Positions 1 to 5,355 of a stretch of 8,245 nucleotides of DNA are shown in pieces; the first letter of the stretch is position 1; every line of letters starts with the position of its first letter. The DNA lies in contig CAZESH010000197.1 of NCBI GenBank assembly GCA_964514665.1, forward strand, positions 1-8,245, read 5' to 3'. Source of the DNA: CAZESH01 sp964514665 (GTDB lineage: Bacteria; Bacillota; Bacilli; Paenibacillales; KCTC-25726). A model generated the notes under the pieces. It was not told the origin of the DNA. It saw only the letters and a program-made list of their open reading frames with translations, and searched no databases. The position numbers were made by a program, and so were the translations under genes.

Positions 1-181
1 GTGTCCGACCGATCGCGCAGCCGAACATATCGTGCAAATTATGTGCGGGGTCCGTAGAAACGAGCAGGGTTTTTCTCCCGGACCTCGCCGCATTTAGGGC
101 GAAAGCAGAGGAAAGGGTCGTTTTACCCACCCCGCCTTTCCCCCCGAAAAAGGCGATGCGGGCCTGCTTTTCTCTGATCAT
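1..181 (-). CDS. ArsA/Get3-family ATPase, N-terminal part only (runs off the left edge)
   Basis: Only the first 60 codons are visible. Reading leftwards from an ATG at 181, the protein has a deviant Walker A loop (GGKGGVGKTT, residues 13-22) and the STDPAHNLHDMF motif at residues 42-53. That pair is typical of the ArsA/Get3 branch of SIMIBI ATPases; other branches, such as MinD, lack the DPAH motif. Family members are cytosolic dimeric ATPases that power arsenite efflux with ArsB, or deliver tail-anchored membrane proteins (Get3). The start is supported by an AAAGGAG ribosome binding site nine bases upstream. It is the last visible gene of the cstA unit and begins 26 bases after the CC-stop gene. 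No arsB, arsC or arsR is visible, so a role in arsenic export is not supported. The family call is firm; the specific function is unknown. Confidence 0.9.
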   Translation of the reverse strand, partial: MIREKQARIAFFGGKGGVGKTTLSSAFALNAARSGRKTLLVSTDPAHNLHDMFGCAIGRT

Positions 182-207
182 TGGCAGCCGCTCCTTTGTC
201 TCATTTT

Positions 208-471
208 TTAACAGCAGCGAAAATCGTCCAGCGGAGAATGCTCCATTCCCATACGCAAGTGCCACTCGTGAAACCGCTCATACATCTCTGGAAGCAATTC
301 GAGCGTATAATACGAAACCGGATTGGCAATCCCGAGCATATCCAAAAAGCAAATCAGCATGAACAGGTCCTCTTCTTTGCGCAGGTCTTTCTCCAATTGT
401 CTGCGGTAGGGAACATAGAATAATTCCTCATGATATTGGATTGAATTTCGTAAAATTTTTTTCCAATCCAA
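208..471 (-). CDS. Small CstA-linked protein ending in Cys-Cys-stop (cory-CC-star type)
   Basis: An 87-residue protein whose last residues are DDFRCC followed directly by TAA, so the two terminal cysteines (86 and 87) are exposed at the C-terminus. From memory, NCBI calls small Firmicute proteins with this ending and a similar acidic/hydrophobic core 'cory-CC-star protein'; I cannot verify this here. A basic and acidic helix (about residues 22-35, RRQLEKDLRKEED) leads into a hydrophobic stretch (36-49, LFMLICFLDMLGIA), then an aromatic-rich helix to about residue 75. I see no signal peptide. The start is TTG at 471: an in-frame TGA, the stop of the preceding gene, lies 9 bases upstream, and GGGAG sits at a suitable distance. 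The gene lies between a Cys-pair protein and an ArsA-like ATPase, downstream of cstA. The Cys pair suggests metal or thiol chemistry, or a docking tag, which is inference. Confidence 0.82.
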   Translation of the reverse strand: MDWKKILRNSIQYHEELFYVPYRRQLEKDLRKEEDLFMLICFLDMLGIANPVSYYTLELLPEMYERFHEWHLRMGMEHSPLDDFRCC

Positions 472-477
472 GGCCGT

Positions 478-906
478 TCACTCCCTTCCTCCTGCAGTCA
501 GCGCCTCATTCACCTTAGTTCGAATCACCTTATAGTCAGCAATGCTTTCCGCCGCAACCGGAGTTCCGTCTATAAAAATGCCGGCAGCGCGAAATCCCGC
601 AGCAAAATAACGCACCCTCTGCAGCCAAGGCAGCCGTTTGCGCCGCCACGTTCTCCATAATTCTGCAAACAGAAACAGAACATTGCGGGGATCGATCACC
701 TCCAGCTCGATCAAGCCGGAAAAATCTTCGTCGAGCTTTCGGTATATTCCTCCCATCTGCTCCATCATGCTGCGGTTCTCGCAAAAGAGCCGCTCTGCCG
801 TTTGCCGCGACCAAGGTAAAATATCTCCTTCCAAGCGCCCGCAGCAGCCGCTCCCGGAGAACTGCTGATCCTTTTCCCGGACGAGCAGGATTTGTACAAT
901 TTCCAT
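478..906 (-). CDS. Cys-Cys protein with possible thioredoxin/ArsD-like fold, unknown function
   Basis: A 142-residue protein that I do not recognise by name. It opens with a hydrophobic strand (VQILLV, residues 4-9), followed by a glycine-rich loop with adjacent cysteines (FSGSGCCGRLEG, Cys21-Cys22). A helix with Cys42 comes next, then a strand (LIELEVIDPRN, about 65-75), a basic aromatic helix, and a segment GIFIDGTPVAAES (109-121). The last resembles the strand, turn and Gly-x-Pro-Val region near the C-terminus of thioredoxin-fold proteins. ArsD, the metallochaperone of ArsA, has a similar plan: an early Cys-Cys pair and a late hydrophobic-DGE segment. An ArsA-like gene lies two genes downstream, so an ArsD-like partner role is plausible but inferred. 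I chose ATG 906 over a longer frame from 984 because a strong GGAGG lies 5 bases before it and the extra N-terminus would read through an intergenic hairpin. Confidence 0.75.
   Translation of the reverse strand: MEIVQILLVREKDQQFSGSGCCGRLEGDILPWSRQTAERLFCENRSMMEQMGGIYRKLDEDFSGLIELEVIDPRNVLFLFAELWRTWRRKRLPWLQRVRYFAAGFRAAGIFIDGTPVAAESIADYKVIRTKVNEALTAGGRE
481..493 (-). promoter_or_regulatory. Ribosome binding site of the CC-stop gene, inside the preceding gene
   Basis: On the minus strand AGGAGGAAGGGAG covers the last codons of the 478-906 gene. GGGAG ends 9 bases before the TTG at 471, and AGGAGG ends 16 bases before it. It supports the unusual TTG start and suggests that translation of the two genes is coupled. 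Confidence 0.65.
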
Positions 907-911
907 GGGCC

Positions 912-918
912 CCTCCCT
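912..918 (-). promoter_or_regulatory. Ribosome binding site that fixes the start at 906
   Basis: On the minus strand AGGGAGG lies 5 bases upstream of the ATG at 906. This strong, well-spaced site is the main reason for rejecting the in-frame upstream start at 984. Confidence 0.75.
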
Positions 919-929
919 AAAAACAAGAT

Positions 930-958
930 AAGGAGAAACCCGCCAAGCGGTTCTCCTT
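930..958 (-). terminator. Intergenic hairpin after cstA, partial terminator or attenuator
   Basis: Between the cstA stop and gene 2 the sequence forms a stem of AAGGAGAA plus CCGC against GCGG plus TTCTCCTT, with a two-base bulge and a three-base loop. On the minus strand it is followed by ATCTTGTTTTT, an interrupted U-run. The U-run is imperfect and a strong ribosome binding site follows at once. I therefore read it as a leaky terminator or as an mRNA-stabilising hairpin at the end of cstA. It would let the transporter be made in excess over the three downstream proteins. Confidence 0.55.
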
Positions 959-990
959 TTCCTGTTACCGGCTTCCTGATCCAAAACGGG

Positions 991-2730
991 TTAAGCGGAA
1001 ATGTTGGAATTTCCCGTTTGGCTGCCGTCTTTTGCAAATATGCGGGCAGCTTCCAATAAAATCCATACGGCGAAAACAAGAACGATAATCCCGAAAACAA
1101 ACAGCAGCGCTTTGTCCGCGTGTCCCATCCACTGAGTAAATACCTGCTGCACCATGGCCCACACCGTCACCAGCAAAATGAACAGCATCGGAACAAGTGT
1201 CGGCAAATAATTGCGCCCTTGACGCTTCAACCAGATGGTGATGATCAACAGCGAAATGCCTGCCAACAGTTGATTGGATGTACCGAACAAAGGCCAAAGG
1301 TGATAGCCACCGGAGCCGAAGCCGTTAGATCCTCCCGGCGTCAAAGTCAAAGCCGCACTGGCAGCAACGGCGATCAGCGTGGAAGCATGCTTGCCGGTGA
1401 TCGCTTTGATTTTGTACTCTTCGCCGATCTCGGCGATGATGTAGCGCATCAGACGGACCGAGCTATCCAGCGTAGTAGCCGCAAAACTGACCACGATCAC
1501 GGCGACAATCGTTCTGCCAAGCGTAATATCAATACCCAGGCCGCTGGCAAGATGAGCCGCGCCCGCCACAAACGAACCCAGCCCGTTCGTGCTGGCATCG
1601 GCAAAAGAGGCATATTTAGCGGAAAAATCCCCGACGGAAAATGCCGTGATACATGCGATAATCGAGATCAGCGCAAGCGCGCCTTCGCCAACCGCACCCA
1701 AATAACCGACATAACGGGCGTCGGTCTCTTTATTCAACTGCTTGGAGGAAGTCCCGGACGACACGAGTCCGTGAAATCCGGATATTGCCCCGCAAGCAAT
1801 CGTAATGAACAGCAGCGGCCACCAGGATTTATCGCTCGACGCCGCATTGAATACCGGTGCGGTCACGGCGGGGGCCAGGAACAGCAATCCCAAATATAAA
1901 ACGATCAAGCCGATGATCAATTGATGCGAATTTATGTAATCTCTTGGCTGCAGCAGTGTGGTTACCGCAAGCGAAGAAGCGAAGTAGCAATAGACGAAGA
2001 GGACGACGATCCAAAATAAGTAGGTTGTTTCCGTCGCATTCAAGCCAAGGAACGCAAACGAGGAGTCATTTCCTCCCAAATAACTGACCATATCGATCTG
2101 CAGCGGTTTTATGTAGCTGGTCAGAACTGCGCTGCCCCACATGATCACAAGCGCCACGATCGATGGCATGAGCAATCCTTTGCCTGCACGGTAAACCCTC
2201 ATGCCGATCCAAATCGCCAAGGGAATCTCGATAAATACCGGAATCACGGACGCGGGAAACTTGATGAACAATGTGGCGATTACCCAAGCAAACACTGCAT
2301 TGACCATCAGCACAAGAATTAAAATGATAAACAGGAACAGCAGCTTCGCCCGCTGTCCAATGATCCGATTGGCGATAGTCCCAATCGATTGCCCCTTGTT
2401 CCTCGTGGAGATGACCAATGTTCCGAAATCGTGTACACCCGCTGCGAATACGGTGCCAAGCAGCACCCACAGCAGCGCGGGAAGCCAACCCCAGTATACG
2501 GCAATAGCCGGTCCGACAATGGGAGCCGCTCCGGCAACAGAAGTGAAATGGTGACCCCAAAGCACTTCTTTTTTGGTTGGGACAAAATCCACGCCGTCTT
2601 TGAAGCGGTGGGCCGGTGTTACAAAATCAGGATCAAGCTTGAAAATTTTGTTGGCAATGAACTTGCTGTAAAAACGATACCCGAATGCAAAACAGAGGAG
2701 CCCGACAATCGCAATGCCAATCGACTGCAT
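991..2730 (-). CDS. cstA: CstA-family carbon starvation transporter (peptide/pyruvate uptake)
   Basis: A 579-residue polytopic membrane protein of the CstA family, whose members import peptides or pyruvate with protons when carbon is scarce. Family hallmarks are visible: HHFTSVAGAAPI (residues 60-71), HDFGTLVISTRNKGQSIG (100-117) and ISGFHGLVSSGTSSKQL (316-332), set among many hydrophobic segments. It is shorter than enterobacterial CstA or BtsT (about 700 residues) but close to the length of Bacillus homologues. The ATG at 2730 has AGGAGG 7 bases upstream. A full-consensus cre box lies just upstream, consistent with repression by CcpA when glucose is present. In enterobacteria cstA-type genes sit beside ybdD or yjiX. 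Here three different small or cytosolic partners follow instead, the second of which also ends in Cys-Cys. The family call is secure; the substrate (peptides or pyruvate) is not. Confidence 0.96.
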   Translation of the reverse strand: MQSIGIAIVGLLCFAFGYRFYSKFIANKIFKLDPDFVTPAHRFKDGVDFVPTKKEVLWGHHFTSVAGAAPIVGPAIAVYWGWLPALLWVLLGTVFAAGVHDFGTLVISTRNKGQSIGTIANRIIGQRAKLLFLFIILILVLMVNAVFAWVIATLFIKFPASVIPVFIEIPLAIWIGMRVYRAGKGLLMPSIVALVIMWGSAVLTSYIKPLQIDMVSYLGGNDSSFAFLGLNATETTYLFWIVVLFVYCYFASSLAVTTLLQPRDYINSHQLIIGLIVLYLGLLFLAPAVTAPVFNAASSDKSWWPLLFITIACGAISGFHGLVSSGTSSKQLNKETDARYVGYLGAVGEGALALISIIACITAFSVGDFSAKYASFADASTNGLGSFVAGAAHLASGLGIDITLGRTIVAVIVVSFAATTLDSSVRLMRYIIAEIGEEYKIKAITGKHASTLIAVAASAALTLTPGGSNGFGSGGYHLWPLFGTSNQLLAGISLLIITIWLKRQGRNYLPTLVPMLFILLVTVWAMVQQVFTQWMGHADKALLFVFGIIVLVFAVWILLEAARIFAKDGSQTGNSNISA

Positions 2731-2753
2731 TTTCTAACCTCCTGTTTTTAATT

Positions 2754-2768
2754 TGTAATCGCTTTCAT
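2754..2768 (-). promoter_or_regulatory. cre box (CcpA operator) upstream of cstA
   Basis: The minus-strand sequence ATGAAAGCGATTACA agrees with the Bacillus catabolite-responsive element consensus WTGNAANCGNWNNCW at every position. It ends 23 bases before the cstA start codon, a position where bound CcpA would block initiation or early elongation. The site itself is seen; CcpA control is inferred from the consensus and from cstA being a carbon-starvation gene. I found no convincing sigma-A promoter with correct spacing nearby. Confidence 0.72.
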
Positions 2769-2788
2769 AGAGAAATCTATTCAACACC

Positions 2789-2802
2789 GGAACAAATATT
2801 CC
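2789..2802. promoter_or_regulatory. Short palindrome GGAA-N6-TTCC in the cstA upstream region
   Basis: GGAACAAATATTCC has symmetric GGAA/TTCC arms around six bases. It lies about 60 bases upstream of the cstA start and 20 bases beyond the cre box. It could be an operator for a second regulator, but it is short and may be chance. Confidence 0.25.
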
Positions 2803-2837
2803 TTCTTGAATGTGACAATTTTATGAATTTTTTAACA

Positions 2838-3044
2838 CTAAAAAAATCTTGAAATCGTGTTTTTTGAATTTATTATGCGGTAATAACACGATTTCAAAGG
2901 CGTAAAAGTTTTCGGAGAAAACTGCTTCGGGAACATAATCTTTATCGCTTTTCCCAACCGGTCTTCGATCCGGTATTCATATCCGTGCACACTTTTATAA
3001 TACTCTGGATACATGCCAAATTCGGCGGCACGCTTGGATTTCAC
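2838..3044 (-). other. Doubtful 68-codon frame, possible gene remnant
   Basis: A minus-strand frame from GTG at 3044. A TGA lies 9 bases upstream in the same frame and there is no ribosome binding site. The product (start VKSKRAAEFGMYPEYYKSVH, later YEYRIEDRLGKAIKI) has a protein-like first half. Its last third is encoded by the hairpin and U-run at 2840-2895, which would be odd for a real C-terminus. I do not recognise it. It may be a decayed fragment of a larger gene, or a chance frame. Confidence 0.2.
2840..2895 (-). terminator. Compound terminator-like hairpin upstream of cstA
   Basis: An outer perfect stem GAAATCGTG/CACGATTTC encloses an inner stem TTATTA/TAATAA with a five-base loop, separated on one side by a ten-base A-rich bulge. 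On the minus strand the structure is followed by AAGATTTTTTT, so it resembles an intrinsic terminator for leftward transcription. It would insulate cstA from anything upstream. The gene it would terminate is not identifiable. Confidence 0.5.
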
Positions 3045-3063
3045 CGTCCATCACATCAAGGTA

Positions 3064-3088
3064 AAGGGAGGCACTCCCCTTAATTTTT
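3064..3088 (+). terminator. Weak hairpin with U-run on the plus strand
   Basis: AAGGGAG, a three-base loop and CTCCCCTT form a stem with one bulge, followed by AATTTTT on the plus strand. No plus-strand gene is visible upstream of it. It may end an antisense or small transcript from the 2770-3060 region, or it may be incidental. Confidence 0.3.
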
Positions 3089-3106
3089 ATACTTTCTGAT
3101 ATGTAC

Positions 3107-3130
3107 AAAAAACCGTCCCACACGGGACGG
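3107..3130 (-). terminator. Intrinsic terminator of the mre-min-rodA transcript
   Basis: On the minus strand CCGTCCC, loop GTGT and GGGACGG form a perfect GC-rich 7-bp stem followed directly by six U residues. It is the first strong terminator downstream of rodA, so the mre-min-rodA transcript probably ends here with a 3' untranslated tail of about 265 bases. Confidence 0.88.
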
Positions 3131-3396
3131 CCAAATTGAAGACAAAGCTAGTAAGTTAAAGTGATTATAGGGTTTCCTAAATGTCGGAGGGGGATTTTAC
3201 GTTCCATAGTGAGTCTGTTTTTCGTTGCTGAAGGGAGGACCGTAAGAGACCTAGAACCATGAAAGTCGGAGAATTTCCCTTTATGCCAATGCTTCGATGG
3301 TTCTTGGCCTCTCGGGTTTGGACCGGACATTCGTTACATCCATGCCGAAAAGCAGTCGATCCAGGGAATAGAAATCCCTCTTTCGAACTTGATGAT
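3131..3396. other. Unassigned 266-base stretch between rodA and its terminator
   Basis: No gene can be supported. Both strands have overlapping short frames that run into rodA antisense or alternate-frame sequence, none with a ribosome binding site or recognisable domain. A small imperfect hairpin (AGGGA/TCCCT, 3363-3379) lies close to the rodA stop. I see no terminal inverted repeats or target-site duplications that would define an insertion element. It could be a long 3' untranslated region, a decayed gene, or a copy of a dispersed repeat. Confidence 0.4.
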
Positions 3397-4569
3397 TCAG
3401 CCATACAAAGACGTTTCCTCCTGATGAATCCTGATGCTGTTGACAATCCCTAATGAGAGCATATTGATCAACACGGATGTGCCGCCATAGCTTACAAAAG
3501 GCAGGGTAATCCCTGTTAGCGGCATGATGCCGATCAACATGCCGATATTTTCAAATATTTGAAACACAAACATCGAGACGATTCCGAAGATGATGATCGC
3601 TCCGCTCAAATCACTGCATTGGATCGCCGTCAATATCATCCGATACACAAGCAAAAAATAGAGAACAAGTAAGATCGACGAGCCGATAAAGCCGAATTCT
3701 TCACCGATAACGGCAAATATGGAGTCGGAAAAAGGCAGCGGAATTCTTCCGCTGTGCAGAGAATTCCCATGCAGAAATCCTTCCCCGCGCAATTCCCCGG
3801 AACCGATGGCAATCTTCGCGTTCTGCACCTGATACCCTTTATTCTGAGGATCCCGCTCAGGATGCAAATACGTATCGATGCGATCCATCCAATGCTCGTT
3901 ATTGTGCTCTTTCAAGTAACTGTACATGGTGTCGTGATAAGTTCCGTAAAAATAAAAAAACAAGGCCATAAAGCCTGCCAATACGCTTAGGCCGATCAAC
4001 ACATAGGTGTATTTGATATTCCCGATCCACAGCATGCCGAGGAGAATGACCAGATAAATGATCGCATTGCCCAAATCCGGCTGAACCAATACCAAAATAA
4101 AGGGCAGAAAAACAATTGCGCCGATCGGCAGGACATCGTCTACCAGCTGCAGATGATCTCCTTTTTTTCTGGCGATAAAAGCGGCGATGGCTATGATCAG
4201 CAGCAGCTTCATAAATTCAGCCGGCTGAAAATTAAAGCCCAGCGGAAGCTTGATCCAGCTTTTCGCTCCGTTTATCGTCTCACCGACAAAGTATAAGGAG
4301 ATCAATAATAAAATCCCGAGGGCATATAAATAATGGGCATATTTGAGCAGTATGCGGTAATCCAACAAACCGACGCCAAAAAACACCAAAAAGCCCAGCG
4401 CGTAGTTAAGCAAATTTTTCAGATACAAATGGTACGATGCATACATCGATTTGTAAGTCGCACTGTAAATCAGCATGGAGCTAATGACCATCAGCACCGC
4501 CAGCAAAACCAGGACGGACCAGTCGATTTTTTTGACTTTCTCCAGCACCTCTTGATCAACCCATTCCAA
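3397..4569 (-). CDS. rodA: RodA-type SEDS peptidoglycan glycosyltransferase
   Basis: A 390-residue SEDS-family membrane protein, which polymerises lipid II into glycan strands with a class B penicillin-binding protein. About ten hydrophobic segments are seen. Family motifs include GAKSWIKLPLGFNFQPAEF (101-119), QPDLGNA (163-169, with the expected catalytic Asp165), GEEFGFIGS, and PFVSYGGTS near residues 357-365. Its length matches Bacillus RodA (about 390). Placement directly after mreBCD and minCD favours RodA (elongation) over FtsW or SpoVE, although sequence alone does not fully separate these. The frame can start only at TTG 4569, which overlaps the minD 3' end by 14 bases, or at GTG 4548. 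A TGA lies 12 bases upstream of the TTG and there is no strong ribosome binding site, so translation is probably coupled to minD. Confidence 0.92.
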   Translation of the reverse strand: MEWVDQEVLEKVKKIDWSVLVLLAVLMVISSMLIYSATYKSMYASYHLYLKNLLNYALGFLVFFGVGLLDYRILLKYAHYLYALGILLLISLYFVGETINGAKSWIKLPLGFNFQPAEFMKLLLIIAIAAFIARKKGDHLQLVDDVLPIGAIVFLPFILVLVQPDLGNAIIYLVILLGMLWIGNIKYTYVLIGLSVLAGFMALFFYFYGTYHDTMYSYLKEHNNEHWMDRIDTYLHPERDPQNKGYQVQNAKIAIGSGELRGEGFLHGNSLHSGRIPLPFSDSIFAVIGEEFGFIGSSILLVLYFLLVYRMILTAIQCSDLSGAIIIFGIVSMFVFQIFENIGMLIGIMPLTGITLPFVSYGGTSVLINMLSLGIVNSIRIHQEETSLYG

Positions 4570-5350
4570 GAAACTTTTTCATTTTATGCAGCATGCCTTT
4601 TTTCACTTCCAGCGGCATGAGCGGGACCGTATCCCCCAATATTCTTCTTGCGATATTGCGGTAAGCGATTGCCGCCTTGGACGAAGGATTCATTACTGTC
4701 GGTTCACCCGAATTGGCTGCCTTGATCACGTATTCGTCATCGGGAACGATACCGAGCAAATCGATGGACAGCACAGAACAGATTTCATCGATATCCAGCA
4801 TATCTCCCTGTCTCACCATATTCGCGCGAATGCGATTAATCACCAGTTTCGGGTCGCGAATATTTTCCGATTCCAGCAAACCGATAATCCGGTCCGCGTC
4901 GCGGACAGCCGCATTCTCGGGAGTGGTCACCACAATCGCGCGGTCCGCACCTGCCACCGCATTTTTAAACCCCTGCTCGATTCCGGCCGGACAATCGATG
5001 ATCACATATTCGAAATCCTTCTTTAATTCGGGTATGATTTTCTTCATGTCTTCCGGAGAAACCGCCAGCTTGTCCTTGGTTTGAGCCGCAGGAAGCAGGT
5101 ACAGCTCTTCAAACCGCTTATCCTTGATCAATGCCTGCTGCAGCCGGCAGCTTCCCTCCACAATATCTACAAGGTCATAAATAATCCGGTTTTCAAGACC
5201 CATGACCACATCCAGATTGCGCAGGCCGATATCCGTGTCCACCATGCACACCTTTTTTCCCAGCAGCGCAAGCGCGGTCCCTATATTGGCGGATGTCGTC
5301 GTTTTCCCGACGCCGCCCTTCCCCGAAGTGATTACAATAGCCTCTCCCAC
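4556..5350 (-). CDS. minD: Septum site-determining ATPase MinD
   Basis: A 264-residue ParA/MinD-family ATPase that binds the membrane in its ATP form and recruits MinC to inhibit FtsZ away from midcell. Seen are the deviant Walker A loop GKGGVGKT (10-17, with Lys11 and Lys16), the switch I region DTDIGLRNLDVVMGLE, Walker B VIIDCPAGIE, and a C-terminal amphipathic membrane-targeting helix (KKGMLHKMKKFLGMG). It closely resembles B. subtilis MinD along its length. I chose GTG 5350, giving MGEAIVITSGKGG as in Bacillus. A GTG three codons upstream at 5359 would overlap the minC stop but sits only one base after the AAAGGAG. No minE follows, so control by a DivIVA/MinJ-type system is expected. Confidence 0.96.
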   Translation of the reverse strand: MGEAIVITSGKGGVGKTTTSANIGTALALLGKKVCMVDTDIGLRNLDVVMGLENRIIYDLVDIVEGSCRLQQALIKDKRFEELYLLPAAQTKDKLAVSPEDMKKIIPELKKDFEYVIIDCPAGIEQGFKNAVAGADRAIVVTTPENAAVRDADRIIGLLESENIRDPKLVINRIRANMVRQGDMLDIDEICSVLSIDLLGIVPDDEYVIKAANSGEPTVMNPSSKAAIAYRNIARRILGDTVPLMPLEVKKGMLHKMKKFLGMG

Positions 5351-5355
5351 GGTCT

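Noticed and set aside
1..471. Arsenic resistance operon
   Set aside because: Only an ArsA-like ATPase start is visible. The neighbours are a CstA transporter and CC proteins, and no arsR, arsB or arsC sequence is present in the window.
907..984. N-terminal extension of the Cys-Cys protein from a start at 984
   Set aside because: It would overlap the cstA 3' end and read through the intergenic hairpin, while ATG 906 has a strong, well-spaced ribosome binding site.
1120..1899. 259-codon plus-strand frame inside cstA
   Set aside because: It is antisense to a clear membrane transporter. Its product is rich in Gln, Arg and His with no domain, as expected for a shadow of a hydrophobic gene.
2731..2850. 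Sigma-A promoter for cstA (for example TTGTCA near 2817)
   Set aside because: No -10 box with a 16-18 base spacer could be found for any plausible -35, so no promoter is called.
3131..3396. Insertion sequence or MITE
   Set aside because: No terminal inverted repeats or flanking direct repeats were found by eye. Kept only as an unassigned stretch.
3177..3446. Minus-strand 89-codon frame overlapping the rodA 3' end
   Set aside because: Its first residues are the rodA 3' end read in another frame, and there is no start signal. I could not match it to a transposase or other family.
3259..3453. 64-codon plus-strand frame beginning in the unassigned stretch
   Set aside because: No ribosome binding site, and its 3' end runs antisense into rodA. 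Not supported as a gene.
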